A DNA stretch of 64,000 nucleotides, from contig NZ_SGVY01000005.1 of the NCBI RefSeq assembly GCF_004535825.1, forward strand, positions 78,586-142,585, given 5' to 3'. Each line of letters starts with the position of its first letter. Position 1 is the stretch's first letter. The notes under the pieces are model-generated. The model saw nothing but the letters and a program-made list of their open reading frames with translations, made no database searches and was not told the DNA's origin. The translations under genes and the position numbers were made by a program. This document shows positions 51,117-61,076 of the stretch, piece after piece. The stretch is from Segatella hominis. GTDB taxonomy: Bacteria > Bacteroidota > Bacteroidia > Bacteroidales > Bacteroidaceae.

Positions 51117-52607
51117 TTAGAATTTGATTTTCTTCTTCTTGCCTTTACTTTCGTTGCCCACCCTGTCTAATGCGGTTACAATGTAGGTGGTTTTACCATC
51201 CTTGATGTATGGTACTTTCACGTTGGAATCGTAGGTGATCTTGATGATTTTGGATGCATCGTTTAAGTCAACAGGCTCACCTTCCTTAAATTGATAGACA
51301 ACAAATCTATTGGCCACATCACCCCATTTTTTTCCTTTAGGAGCCTTCCAATTCAACATCGGTCCCTGCTCTGTCCATTTCAGTTTCAGACTTCTGACGG
51401 CTTTTGGACTTTTATTATCCAAGAAAGTCATGAGAGGTGGTAATGCTGGATATTTCCAATAGAAATCTCTCAAAGTATGACCGATATTTCCCACATTGTC
51501 GGCTGCAGTCTGAGCGTACCACAACACAGTGCCCTTTACATTCTGCATTTGCTGGTGCAACTTGTGCTTGGCAGGAAGCTGATGACTTCTTGGATTTGCA
51601 GGGTCAGCAAACTTGGCTGTTCGTTCAATGTCTTCGCCAATAAACAAAGGTCTTTTACCTGCATGTTTGTTCCACCAGGTAATCAGGGTTTTATAATCAG
51701 CAGCCTTATGTCCGATTTCCCAATACAACTGAGGAACGCAGTAGTCTATCCAACCGTTATTCACCCACAAAAGTACATCGGCATAAAGGTCATCAAAATT
51801 CTGCAAACCATTCGTTTCAGAACCATTCGGATCATTTCTTTTATTGCGATAAATACCGAAAGGTGAAACACCGAATTTTACCCAAGGTTTAATATGATGG
51901 ATGGTCTCCCCTAATTGCTTTACGAATCTGCTTACATTATCTCTTCTCCAATCTCCAATCTTCCAATAACCATGAGAGTTCTGCTGAAACAAGGCTTGGT
52001 CTGGAATCTGTTTGCCTGCTACTGGATAAGGATAGAAATAGTCATCTATATGGAAACCGTCCACATCATATCTGCTGACGATGTCGGCTGCCACTTTGCA
52101 GACATAATCTGCAGATTCTTGCAAACCAGGATTGAGGAGCACTAAATTATCATAGGAAAAGCATAATTTAGGTTGTTTGACAACAACACTGTTCTTGCTA
52201 ACTTGTGACATGCTTGTGGATCCATGTTTGGCGCGGTATGGATTGATCCAGGCATGAATTTCCATTCCTCTTTTATGGCATTGTTCAACCATCCATGCCA
52301 AAGGGTCCCAATAAGGATTCGGAGCCTGTCCCTGGATTCCTGTCAGGAATTTACTCCATGGTTCCAGTTGACTCTCATAGAGGGCATCACATTCCGCTCT
52401 CACTTGAAAGATAATGGCATTGACACCATCTTTTTCCAACTCGTCCAGTTGCTTGCTGAGCATAGTCTGGATCTGTTGGGTGCTTTTGCCCATGAATTGA
52501 CCATTGACACATTGGATCCATGCGCCACGGAATTCACGTTTGTTTTGTGCTGATGCGCCCAATGTAAGGAAAAGGGCCATCGCAAAAATGATTAGATTCT
52601 TATACAT
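51117..52607 (-). CDS. Secreted GHL10-family glycoside hydrolase
   Basis: A 496-residue exported protein (signal peptide 1-20, LTLGASA-Q) of the family-10-like hydrolase group (GHL10, formerly DUF187). The TIM-barrel begins REFRGAWIQCVN; conserved parts are IIFQVRAECDALY, HAWINPYRA, and DGFHIDDYFYP. A C-terminal fibronectin-III-like domain (about 400-490) follows. Related enzymes act on peptidoglycan or other amino-sugar glycans; the substrate here is unknown. It is followed on the same strand (upstream gene 20 bp away) by the TRIC-type gene, so they form one unit. Confidence 0.85.
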   Translation of the reverse strand: MYKNLIIFAMALFLTLGASAQNKREFRGAWIQCVNGQFMGKSTQQIQTMLSKQLDELEKDGVNAIIFQVRAECDALYESQLEPWSKFLTGIQGQAPNPYWDPLAWMVEQCHKRGMEIHAWINPYRAKHGSTSMSQVSKNSVVVKQPKLCFSYDNLVLLNPGLQESADYVCKVAADIVSRYDVDGFHIDDYFYPYPVAGKQIPDQALFQQNSHGYWKIGDWRRDNVSRFVKQLGETIHHIKPWVKFGVSPFGIYRNKRNDPNGSETNGLQNFDDLYADVLLWVNNGWIDYCVPQLYWEIGHKAADYKTLITWWNKHAGKRPLFIGEDIERTAKFADPANPRSHQLPAKHKLHQQMQNVKGTVLWYAQTAADNVGNIGHTLRDFYWKYPALPPLMTFLDNKSPKAVRSLKLKWTEQGPMLNWKAPKGKKWGDVANRFVVYQFKEGEPVDLNDASKIIKITYDSNVKVPYIKDGKTTYIVTALDRVGNESKGKKKKIKF

Positions 52608-52626
52608 CTTGTTTTATATTATTTGT

Positions 52627-53265
52627 TTATTCTTCATCTCTTAATTTTGGCAGAGAAATATGGTATTTTACTGCCAAGAATCGGATTGCGCAAACGATAG
52701 CAAATGTGGCAATGACCGTGATATAGAGGCTAACCTGCAACCAGCTCAGCAACCAGTATGTGAGTCCTCCCACCACACAAGCCATAGCGTATATTTCCTT
52801 TCTGAAGATCACTGGTTCTTCGTTGAGCAGCACATCTCTGATCACTCCTCCGGCAGCTCCCGTAATGCATCCCATAATGATAGCAACCCAAAATGGGAAG
52901 CCACATTCCAATGTTTTTTGAATACCCGCTATATTGAATAGGGCCAAACCGAGTGTGTCGAATAAAAACCAAGTAGCATCCAGACGTCTGAGATAATGGT
53001 GGCATACTATTACGACACACTGTGCAAATAGCGTACATATCATGTATATCGGACTTAGCATCCAGAAAGGTCTTACACCTAACATGACATCTCGTATGGT
53101 TCCTCCTCCTATTGCCACAGCAATGCCGCATACAAAGCCTCCCAGCCAGTCGTAATGTTTGCTGGCTGCAAGTCTTATGCCTGACAATGCAAAGGCAAAT
53201 GTTCCTATGAATTCTATTACACGTTGTAGTGTAATGACAAATTCCGGGTCATGATGGATTATCAT
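52627..53265 (-). CDS. TRIC-type / YicG family membrane protein
   Basis: A 212-residue membrane protein of the UPF0126/YicG family, structurally related to trimeric intracellular cation channels. It has two repeats of three helices, each with the diagnostic motif GGGTIRDVMLG and GGVIRDVLLN, and about seven hydrophobic helices in all. Reported roles in relatives include cation or glycine movement; the substrate here is not determined. It is 20 bp before the GHL10 gene and 51 bp after rarA. Confidence 0.88.
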   Translation of the reverse strand: MIIHHDPEFVITLQRVIEFIGTFAFALSGIRLAASKHYDWLGGFVCGIAVAIGGGTIRDVMLGVRPFWMLSPIYMICTLFAQCVVIVCHHYLRRLDATWFLFDTLGLALFNIAGIQKTLECGFPFWVAIIMGCITGAAGGVIRDVLLNEEPVIFRKEIYAMACVVGGLTYWLLSWLQVSLYITVIATFAIVCAIRFLAVKYHISLPKLRDEE

Positions 53266-53316
53266 TTCATTATTCTCCTACTAATGTTTTTGTTATATTT
53301 TGATTGATTGAACGTA

Positions 53317-54591
53317 TTATTCCTTGAATCTATCTCCCCAACAAGTTACCATCCAATTATATAATTTCTCTTCATTAGGAGAGTGCTGCGCATGCCAGAA
53401 TCTCTCATTTTGAATTTCACTCGGAAGATATTGTTGGCTGGTGAAGTGCCCAGGATAGTCATGTGGATATTTATATCCGTCATGGTAGCCCAATTCTGCC
53501 ATTAATTGGGTTGGAGCATTTCGGATATGCAGCGGAACAGGAAGATTTCCCGTTTCCCGCACCCTTGCTATTGCTGCATTGATGCCTAAATATGCACTGT
53601 TACTCTTAGGACTGGTGGCCAGATAAACCACCGCTTCGGCTAATGCAATCCGTGCTTCAGGCCATCCTATTTTCATGACCGTATCAAAAGCCGCATTTGC
53701 CAAGAGTAAAGCATTCGGATTGGCAAGTCCGATGTCCTCGCTGGCACTAATGACCACTCTTCTTGCAATGAATTGCGGGTCCTCTCCTCCTTCTATCATT
53801 CTTGCCATCCAATATAATGCGGCATCAGGATCACTTCCCCGGATACTCTTGATGAAAGCAGAGATAATGTCATAATGCATTTCTCCCTGTTTATCATAGG
53901 CAAGAGGATTTTGCTGGAGTTCCCTTTCTACTACCTCGTCTGTGATGATTATTTCATCCGAAGAGAAAGAATTCACGATCAATTCCAAAATATTCAGCAG
54001 TTTGCGGGCATCGCCACCACTATACCTTAGCATTGCACTCGTTTCCTTCAACGTTATGTCTTTCTCTTTGAGAACAACATCTTTATGGATCGCTCTTTCA
54101 AGAAGCCCCTGTAAGTCGTCTTTCCCTAAAGGTTTCAGAACGTAAAGTTGGCACCGGGAAAGTAAAGGCCGTATTACCTCAAAGGAAGGATTCTCTGTGG
54201 TTGCTCCGATGAGGGTAACGATGCCTTTCTCTACTGCTCCCAATAATGAGTCTTGCTGACTTTTGGAGAAACGATGGATTTCGTCAATAAACAGTATAGG
54301 AGAAGCGGAGTCAAAAAAACGGTTGTTTTTGGCTCTTTCTATCACTTCCCTGACATCCTTTACACCGCTTGTCACAGCGCTCAAAGTATAGAAAGGTACT
54401 TTGAGCGTGTGAGCGATAATTTGTGCCAATGTTGTTTTGCCTACACCAGGAGGTCCCCAAAGAATAAAAGAGGAAATTCTTCCTGCATCTATCATTTTAC
54501 GGAGTATGGCTCCTTCACCTACTAAGTGTTTTTGGCCAACGTAGTCGTCAAGAGAACGTGGTCGCATTCTTTCTGCTAAGGGTTCACTCAT
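53317..54591 (-). CDS. rarA: Replication-associated recombination protein A
   Basis: AAA+ ATPase of the RarA/MgsA/WRNIP1 family, 424 residues, which acts at stalled replication forks. N-terminal box PLAERMRPRSLDDYVGQKHLVG, Walker A GPPGVGKTTLA, Walker B LFIDEIHRF, sensor GATTENPSFEV, and the C-terminal tetramerisation part with GGEDPQFIARR are all there. Normal length. Confidence 0.95.
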   Translation of the reverse strand: MSEPLAERMRPRSLDDYVGQKHLVGEGAILRKMIDAGRISSFILWGPPGVGKTTLAQIIAHTLKVPFYTLSAVTSGVKDVREVIERAKNNRFFDSASPILFIDEIHRFSKSQQDSLLGAVEKGIVTLIGATTENPSFEVIRPLLSRCQLYVLKPLGKDDLQGLLERAIHKDVVLKEKDITLKETSAMLRYSGGDARKLLNILELIVNSFSSDEIIITDEVVERELQQNPLAYDKQGEMHYDIISAFIKSIRGSDPDAALYWMARMIEGGEDPQFIARRVVISASEDIGLANPNALLLANAAFDTVMKIGWPEARIALAEAVVYLATSPKSNSAYLGINAAIARVRETGNLPVPLHIRNAPTQLMAELGYHDGYKYPHDYPGHFTSQQYLPSEIQNERFWHAQHSPNEEKLYNWMVTCWGDRFKE

Positions 54592-54705
54592 TGTCTTTAC
54601 AATTTATGATATGTTTCCAAATATGAGAATACAGTGTTTTGTATGACTTGTATTCATTGCGTCTGTCGTCATGAGATTTCATCTATCATCATATGGATGT
54701 CTGCC

Positions 54706-55956
54706 TCATTTCTTTCCTTCAGAAGAAATCTGGTTCCCCATCAGTTTTTGTAATTCGATGACGCTTTGATTATAGTCATTGATTGCTGCAGCTTTCTTCA
54801 TGTAGAAGTCAATGCTGTTGTTCAGCGCTTCAACATATTCAATATATGATATTTCGCCATTTTCATATTCTGCCTGGCTCATTTCTTCCAGTTTCTGGTT
54901 GTTTTGCTTGCCTTCCTCCTGATAATATTTCATTCGGACAAATGCTTCATTGCACTTACTCAAACATGCATGATATTCTTGTTGCTTATCCAACTGCTCT
55001 TGCTTGATTTCATATTCTGCAATTTCTTTATCTTTTTTGGCAGCCTTGATTCGGGCTTTGGTTGCACCATAAAAGAGTGGAATCCCCACTCCAACTTCAA
55101 ATCCCATAAAGTTGCCTCCTTCAAACCTGTTTCTGTTGACATGATATGGATTCCATGAGGAGATGACCATCTGGTTGCGAAGAGAAAGACTGAGAGAGGG
55201 TGCATAGCCGTTTTTTGCTACGCTGACTGCTTTGTCTGCTACAGTAATTCTGTCTTGCGCATATTGTCCTTCTGGAGTAAGCTGGTAGTTGAAACTGTTT
55301 TGTACCCAATCCAATGCTACTAAATTCTGGTCTGCAGGTTTGATGGGTTCATTACTATTTACCAAACCGGATAATAGGAGTTGCTTACTTTCGATTCCGC
55401 TGAGGACATTCGTCATCTCCAACTTGTTTTCACGGTGCATCCTATTGGCTGAAAGTAATTCCAGTTGGCGTGTTTCTCCTGCCTTGAATCGCGCTTCAGC
55501 TATTGTCCGATAACGGTTGAGGATGCTGTCCTGCTTGTTGAGAATGTTTAAACGTTCATATTCATATATCAACTGATAGTAATTGCTTTTAATCTGATAA
55601 ATAAGTTCAGACAATACTACATTCTTCTTACTCTTTTCAGCTTGAGTTTCCGCTTTTAATTGCTTGTTCTTTGCAATATAAAGAGTTGGAAATTCTATAC
55701 TTTGAGTGAGGGAAATGGAATTGTCCGTACTTCCGCCAGATGTAGGATCCTGTGACAGCGTCAAATCGGTTTTGTCAATATCCCATGCTGTGGCCTGAAG
55801 GTTTTTGGCACGTTCTATCGACTTGTTTGCTGCAAGAATCTTATAATTCTTTTCGTATGCCATATTCAGGCATTGTTGTAAATTGAGTACTTTGTGTTGT
55901 GCTTGCATATTGCTACACAAACACAACAAAGTAATATATATTATTGCTCTTTTCAT
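54706..55956 (-). CDS. TolC-family outer-membrane efflux protein
   Basis: Outer-membrane channel partner of the RND pump encoded just before it (gap 4 bp). The 416-residue protein has a signal peptide (about 1-19), the two long coiled-coil halves typical of OEP repeats, and the starting segment LNLQQCLNMAYEKNYKI. It probably forms the trimeric exit duct (CzcC/CusC role). Confidence 0.88.
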   Translation of the reverse strand: MKRAIIYITLLCLCSNMQAQHKVLNLQQCLNMAYEKNYKILAANKSIERAKNLQATAWDIDKTDLTLSQDPTSGGSTDNSISLTQSIEFPTLYIAKNKQLKAETQAEKSKKNVVLSELIYQIKSNYYQLIYEYERLNILNKQDSILNRYRTIAEARFKAGETRQLELLSANRMHRENKLEMTNVLSGIESKQLLLSGLVNSNEPIKPADQNLVALDWVQNSFNYQLTPEGQYAQDRITVADKAVSVAKNGYAPSLSLSLRNQMVISSWNPYHVNRNRFEGGNFMGFEVGVGIPLFYGATKARIKAAKKDKEIAEYEIKQEQLDKQQEYHACLSKCNEAFVRMKYYQEEGKQNNQKLEEMSQAEYENGEISYIEYVEALNNSIDFYMKKAAAINDYNQSVIELQKLMGNQISSEGKK

Positions 55957-55960
55957 ATAA

Positions 55961-58900
55961 CTATTTCTTAGTAAACGTTTTGTAAATTGCCGGTAAAACC
56001 AACAAAGTCAATAATGTAGAAGTAATGAGTCCGCCGATAACAACAGTAGCCAAAGGTCTTTGTACTTCAGCTCCATCTCCGTGTGACAAAGCCATCGGTA
56101 AAAATCCTAACGATGCTACGAGTGCAGTCATTAATACAGGGCGGAGTCTGATCATGCAACTGTCAATTATTCTTTCGTGAATAAGTTGGGTGTTGCTGCG
56201 CCCGGACTCTACTGCTGATGACAACTGATTCTTCTGCATTTGATTCATCTCACCGATGAGTACAATTCCGTTAAGAACTGCAACACCAAACAGGGCAATG
56301 AATCCAACTCCGGCTGAAATAGAGAATGGCATACCTCTAAACCATAATGCCCATACTCCACCAATGGCAGCCAATGGAATTGCCGAGAATACGAACAGAC
56401 TTTCTCTTACGTTTTTTACTGTTGCATAAAGTAACAGGAAGATAATGATAAGCGCCAATGGCACTACTATCATCAATCGGGTAATTGCACTCTGTAAATT
56501 CTGGAACTCGCCACCATAGGTATAATAATATCCTTCCGGCAACTTCAGTTTCGCATCCAGCAGATTCTGTATTTCATCCACCGTACTCTGCACATCTCTT
56601 CCTTTTATGTTGAAACCGACATAGATACGTCGCGCACCATTTTCGTGAGAGATTTGTGCTGGAGCGGGTTCGTAAATGATATCTGCAACCTGGGTCAATG
56701 GAATCGTTTCCCCGGAACCTATTGGGATGGAAAGATTTTGGATAGATGAAACATTGCGGTCGTTATTATCTAACCTCAATACAATGTCAAATTTCCGTTC
56801 TCCTTCATAAATGGAACCGGCTATTCCGCCTGCAAATGAAGTTTCAAGCACTTGATTGATGTCATCAACGTTGATTCCGTATTCCGCCATCCGTTCATGA
56901 TTATATACCACCTGAATCTGCGGTAAACCAGAAACTTGTTCCACAGATGTTCCACTTACTCCCTGGATGCCACTAATCATCTTGCCTACATGTTCTCCTA
57001 ACTTGGTGAGTTCATCCAGATCCTCTCCAAATATTTTGATTGCAACGTCTTGCTTGATGCCAGTCAGCAACTCGTTATTACGCATTTGGATAGGCTGTGA
57101 TATTTCAGCCTCTAATCCCGGAATCGTATGGAGTGTTTCTTCCATCTTTTCCATGAGTTCTTCTGTTGTTTCAGCGGAAGTCCATTCTGCTTTTGGCTTG
57201 AGTGAAATCATGATGTCCGCTCTTTCAACAGGCATTGGGTCAGTTGGAATCTCGGCACTTCCTATACGGCTAACGACTTGTTTCACTTCCGGATATTCAG
57301 CCTTCAGCAGTTTCTCAGCCTTGGTACAACTTTCTACCATTTGCGAGAGAGAAGTTCCTTGCGACATACTCATTTCTACGGCAAAATCCCCTTCTTCCAA
57401 ACTTGGAATAAATTCTCCTCCAAGAAACTTGAATGCCACAAGACTGACACAGAACAAAGCAACGGCACCTGTTATCACGTTCTTGTTTTGTTTCAGTACC
57501 CAGTTGAGGACAGGAAGATACCATTGCTGTATTTTCTTGACCATCTTGTCGGCGAAAGTCTCTTTCTTGCTGATTTTCTTGCTTAGGAAGAGGCTACTTG
57601 CCATCGGAACATACGTAAGTGACAATATGAAGGCACCGAGTATGGCAAAAAATACAGTGAGAGCCATCGGACGGAACATCTTGCCTTCAATGCCCACTAA
57701 GGTCATCAAAGGAACATATACGATCATAATCATGATTTCACCGAAGGCTGCACTTTGCCTGATACGTGAAGCAGAGAAATGAACTTCTTCATCCATCTCG
57801 GCTTGCGTGAGGCTCGTCTTCTGAGTTTTTTGGTTGATATGGGTAACTACGGCTTCCACAATAATGACAGCAGAATCCACAATCATACCGAAATCAATGG
57901 CTCCTAAACTCATCAGGTTGCCATCTATGCCAAAGGTCTTCATCATTCCAAAAGCGAATAGCATACTGAGTGGAATGACGCTTGCAACAACCAGTCCTGC
58001 TCTCCAGTTTCCTAAGAAAATGACCAATACAAAGATGACAATGAGGCCTCCCATGATCAAGTTGTGCTCTATGGTTCCCTCAACACGCTTTACAAGATTT
58101 GTACGGTCAATGAAAGGTTCTATGATGACACCTTCTGGGAGGGATTTCTGAATCTGGGCAATTCTTGACTTGACATTTTTGCTTACTTCTTGGAAGTTTT
58201 CTCCTTTAAGCATGATAGCTATTCCGGCTACGACTTCTCCCTCGCCATTTCTCGTAACGGCACCAAAACGGGTTGCGTGACCTTCCTGTACCTTGGCAAT
58301 GTCGCCGACTTTTATTGTTATTCCGTTGACATTCTTTACAGGTATATTGGCAATATCATCAAAAGTCTTGGCCACACCAATAGCACGGATATAGTATTGG
58401 TTTGAGTTTTGCTCAATATAGCTTCCACCAGTATTGGCGTTGTTCTTTTGCAAGGCGTCGAAGACTTCGGATACAGTTATGCCATTAGCATTCAATCGGT
58501 CTGTGTTGATGGCTACTTCGTACTGTTTGACAAATCCTCCCCAACCGCTCACTTCTGCAACACCAGGAGTTCCTGAAAGTTGTTTTCTGACAATCCAATC
58601 TTGGATCGTGCGAAGTTGCGTGAGGGAATACTTGTTTTCATACCCTTTCTTGGTTCGTACTGTATAGTGATATATTTCTCCCAGCGCAGTAGCGATGGGG
58701 CCCATTTCTGTAGAAGTGTTCTTTGGCAACTCTTTTACTGCGTCGTTTAAAACCTGACTTACTTGAGAACGGGCCCAATAGATATCTGCCTGGTCATCAA
58801 AGATTAATGTTATAACTGATAATCCGCTTCTGGAAATGCTCCTTCGTTCTTGAAGGCGTGGTATATTGGCCAATGCCATCTCGATAGGAGTGGTTACATA

Positions 58901-59089
58901 TTGTTCGACTTCCTGGGCACCCAGGGAAGGTGCTTGGGTAATTACTTGAACCTGATTATCGGTGATGTCTGGTGTAGAGTCAAACGGCAATGTAGCCAAC
59001 GACCAAAGTCCCCAAACTATAAGCGATATAGTGAGGAAACCTACCACAAACTTGTGCTTGATGGAACTTGTAATTAGTTTCTGAAACAT
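55961..59089 (-). CDS. czcA: Heavy-metal efflux RND pump, CzcA type
   Basis: Inner-membrane proton-driven RND transporter of 1042 residues with twelve helices and two large periplasmic loops. The fourth helix reads DFGMIVDSAVIIVE (D399, D405, E412), which fits the CzcA (Zn/Co/Cd) type and not the CusA (Cu/Ag) type. The end of the operon order is adaptor, pump, channel. Symbol is by family; the metal is inferred. Confidence 0.9.
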   Translation of the reverse strand: MFQKLITSSIKHKFVVGFLTISLIVWGLWSLATLPFDSTPDITDNQVQVITQAPSLGAQEVEQYVTTPIEMALANIPRLQERRSISRSGLSVITLIFDDQADIYWARSQVSQVLNDAVKELPKNTSTEMGPIATALGEIYHYTVRTKKGYENKYSLTQLRTIQDWIVRKQLSGTPGVAEVSGWGGFVKQYEVAINTDRLNANGITVSEVFDALQKNNANTGGSYIEQNSNQYYIRAIGVAKTFDDIANIPVKNVNGITIKVGDIAKVQEGHATRFGAVTRNGEGEVVAGIAIMLKGENFQEVSKNVKSRIAQIQKSLPEGVIIEPFIDRTNLVKRVEGTIEHNLIMGGLIVIFVLVIFLGNWRAGLVVASVIPLSMLFAFGMMKTFGIDGNLMSLGAIDFGMIVDSAVIIVEAVVTHINQKTQKTSLTQAEMDEEVHFSASRIRQSAAFGEIMIMIVYVPLMTLVGIEGKMFRPMALTVFFAILGAFILSLTYVPMASSLFLSKKISKKETFADKMVKKIQQWYLPVLNWVLKQNKNVITGAVALFCVSLVAFKFLGGEFIPSLEEGDFAVEMSMSQGTSLSQMVESCTKAEKLLKAEYPEVKQVVSRIGSAEIPTDPMPVERADIMISLKPKAEWTSAETTEELMEKMEETLHTIPGLEAEISQPIQMRNNELLTGIKQDVAIKIFGEDLDELTKLGEHVGKMISGIQGVSGTSVEQVSGLPQIQVVYNHERMAEYGINVDDINQVLETSFAGGIAGSIYEGERKFDIVLRLDNNDRNVSSIQNLSIPIGSGETIPLTQVADIIYEPAPAQISHENGARRIYVGFNIKGRDVQSTVDEIQNLLDAKLKLPEGYYYTYGGEFQNLQSAITRLMIVVPLALIIIFLLLYATVKNVRESLFVFSAIPLAAIGGVWALWFRGMPFSISAGVGFIALFGVAVLNGIVLIGEMNQMQKNQLSSAVESGRSNTQLIHERIIDSCMIRLRPVLMTALVASLGFLPMALSHGDGAEVQRPLATVVIGGLITSTLLTLLVLPAIYKTFTKK

Positions 59090-59138
59090 GATGTCCTTTT
59101 AAATTTGTAAATTGATTAATAACTTTAATTTCCGGACA

Positions 59139-60320
59139 CTAATCTTCTTCTCCATGATCGCCAATCTGCGATGCCAGGTAGAAAGCATTATCAGTCACTA
59201 TCTTTTGTCCATTCTGTATGTGCTTGCAGAGTGAAACCTCAGTATATCCGTCATTGCTGACTCCAGTTGTCACTTCATGTCGTGAAAAACTGTATTCTCC
59301 ATTTCTTGGCTGTTTATTGAGTGCAAAGATATATTGTTTTCCTTCTATATTAACAATAGCTTTGTTAGGAAGCGCAACACAAAGCTGGCGTCCGGTCGCT
59401 ATTTGGCCGGATACATACATGCCATCAAAGAGGTTTGTGCCTCTGGTTGCATCAAGCTTGACATGTACAGCAACGCTTTTTGTTCCTTCGTTAAAATATT
59501 CATTCATGCCATAAACATGACCGGAGACTTTTACGCCTGGTTGATTGGTGAGTGAGAGTAATACTCGGTTTCCAATCTTTACTTTATTCAGATCTCGTTC
59601 AAAAACATTCAAGTCACATTCTACAGCATTGTTATTTCTGATTTTCATCAAAGGCGTCTGCATGTCTGCGTAACTTCCCAAAGATGCTGTAATTTCGCTT
59701 ACCGTACCTTTGATAGGAGCATATAAAGGGAAGACAGTTGTAAATTTTCCCTTCGCCACAGATGCTGTAGAGATGCCCAACTGAGTCAGCTGGCGACCGA
59801 TTCCTATAAGATTTGCTTTAGCCACCTTATAGTCTTTTTCAGATAAAAGCAATGTCTTTTTGATGCCAGCTCCAGAGGAAGCGAGTGTTTTCTGTCTTTC
59901 CATTTCAAGCTTCGCACTTTCCATTTCTTTATATGCAGAATAGTAGTCTTTCTGTAAAGATACGATTTCTGTATTTTCAATGGTTGCCACAACTTGCCCT
60001 TTATTGATCTGTTGTCCTTCTTTCACAGAAATTGATTTGACGACACCGCCCATCAAAGAAGCGACGTCTGCCATATTCTGGGCTCTAAGTACCAAAGTGC
60101 CGTTTACATGAAGCATTGCATCCAGTTCGCGCTTTTGTGCCTCCCCTAATTTGAGGTCAATAGCATTCAGTTGCTTGCTGGTTAAAGGAATGTTTTGAAA
60201 ATCCACTTCTTCTTCCTTTTCCTCATTCTCCTCCTTGTCTGCTTTACTTTCAGAATAGAAGCTGAAAGCAAAAAATGCGATTGCAGTACATACCACAATC
60301 AAAGATATTCTTTTCACCAT
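59139..60320 (-). CDS. RND efflux periplasmic adaptor (CzcB/HlyD family)
   Basis: Membrane fusion protein of 393 residues. An N-terminal signal/anchor helix (about 4-22) and an acidic segment (KADKEENEEKEEE) precede the split lipoyl domain, the helical hairpin with LQKDYYSAYKEMESAKLEMERQ, and the beta-barrel and membrane-proximal parts. It bridges pump and outer-membrane channel. It begins 136 bp after the His-rich gene, with a structured hairpin in the gap. Confidence 0.88.
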   Translation of the reverse strand: MVKRISLIVVCTAIAFFAFSFYSESKADKEENEEKEEEVDFQNIPLTSKQLNAIDLKLGEAQKRELDAMLHVNGTLVLRAQNMADVASLMGGVVKSISVKEGQQINKGQVVATIENTEIVSLQKDYYSAYKEMESAKLEMERQKTLASSGAGIKKTLLLSEKDYKVAKANLIGIGRQLTQLGISTASVAKGKFTTVFPLYAPIKGTVSEITASLGSYADMQTPLMKIRNNNAVECDLNVFERDLNKVKIGNRVLLSLTNQPGVKVSGHVYGMNEYFNEGTKSVAVHVKLDATRGTNLFDGMYVSGQIATGRQLCVALPNKAIVNIEGKQYIFALNKQPRNGEYSFSRHEVTTGVSNDGYTEVSLCKHIQNGQKIVTDNAFYLASQIGDHGEED

Positions 60321-60365
60321 TTTCTTATTATTCTTTTGTTTAGTATTTGCTGATCAATCCAAGTT

Positions 60366-60440
60366 GCTTCTTTATAGATCAAGCAGCTTCTTTATAGATT
60401 CTGTCGCAATGAAATGATGGAATTTCATCTAAGATGCGAC
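60366..60440 (-). repeat. Direct repeat and compound hairpin in the efflux operon gap
   Basis: GCTTCTTTATAGAT occurs at 60366-60379 and 60386-60399. Beside it, GTCGCA (60403-60408) pairs with TGCGAC (60435-60440) and, nested inside, ATGAAAT (60409-60415) with ATTTCAT (60422-60428). No T-run follows on the transcribed strand, so it is not a normal terminator. Confidence 0.65.
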
Positions 60441-60456
60441 CGTCTTCAGTTATCAA

Positions 60457-60879
60457 CTAAAGAAATGAAATGAAGTAAGAAAATGGAGGCCCCCGTAAAG
60501 AACTATTCACAGAAGCCCCTAATTTGATTGCCATCGTTTTTTGTTGCCATTTTGATATGACAATCTTGTAGCATGGGGTCAATTGAATAGAAGAAGGCAA
60601 TAGAGCTACGAGCATATTTCCGTCGTAGTCCAGATGTTTGTATATGGATTTTATATTTTTGCCATTAGAGATAAACTGATGCATCTGGTGAATATTGCAT
60701 CCCTTGTTGTCTTTCTCATGATGGGCAGTATGCTCATCATTAATATTTCCATCATATTGGCATTGTTGTTCTATAAAACAAACTTGCCCCATATGATGGT
60801 GGTGAAGTATAATGGTAGATAGCAACAAAGCGCATGTTGCTATCCACATATTTAAAATATGAGTTTTATACTTTACCAT
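60457..60879 (-). CDS. His-rich membrane-anchored protein (DUF6769-like)
   Basis: A 140-residue protein with an N-terminal hydrophobic helix (about 8-25) followed at once by HHHH (26-29), two cysteines (C34, C40), and a further His/Cys-rich segment (H50, H53, H54, C61, H64, H67). It resembles the DUF6769 proteins that head heavy-metal RND operons in Bacteroidales. It probably binds metal in the periplasm, either as sensor or chaperone. ATG 60879 is chosen over an earlier in-frame start as it puts the helix at the N-terminus. Confidence 0.7.
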   Translation of the reverse strand: MVKYKTHILNMWIATCALLLSTIILHHHHMGQVCFIEQQCQYDGNINDEHTAHHEKDNKGCNIHQMHQFISNGKNIKSIYKHLDYDGNMLVALLPSSIQLTPCYKIVISKWQQKTMAIKLGASVNSSLRGPPFSYFISFL

Positions 60880-60918
60880 GATTGCAATATTAAGTCTGAT
60901 GATGTTTCTATACGATTG

Positions 60919-60948
60919 CAAAGTTACTATTTAAAATTGGCATTTCAA
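60919..60948 (-). promoter_or_regulatory. Promoter of the metal efflux operon
   Basis: On the minus strand: TTTTG (60950-60946), 19 bp spacer, TAACTTTG (60926-60919), about 40 bp before the His-rich gene. Confidence 0.78.
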
Positions 60949-61030
60949 AATTCAAAGATGTTTTTTAACTAAATCTCGCTTAATTCAGTAAAAAAACGAA
61001 AAAAAATGATGTAGTTAACGAAAAAGTTTA

Positions 61031-61038
61031 TACTTTTG
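61031..61038 (+). promoter_or_regulatory. -7 box for the MORN-GH25 gene
   Basis: TACTTTTG, 39 bp before the start; the -33 element is not clear (GTTAACG in that place). Confidence 0.55.
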
Positions 61039-61076
61039 CTCTCAATTTATATAAAGGTGTTTTAATTCAATGTGCT

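Noticed and set aside
54627-54655. GAATACA/TGTATTC hairpin between rarA and the TolC-type gene
   Set aside because: Seven A/T-rich pairs with a 15-nt loop and no T-run; could be chance.
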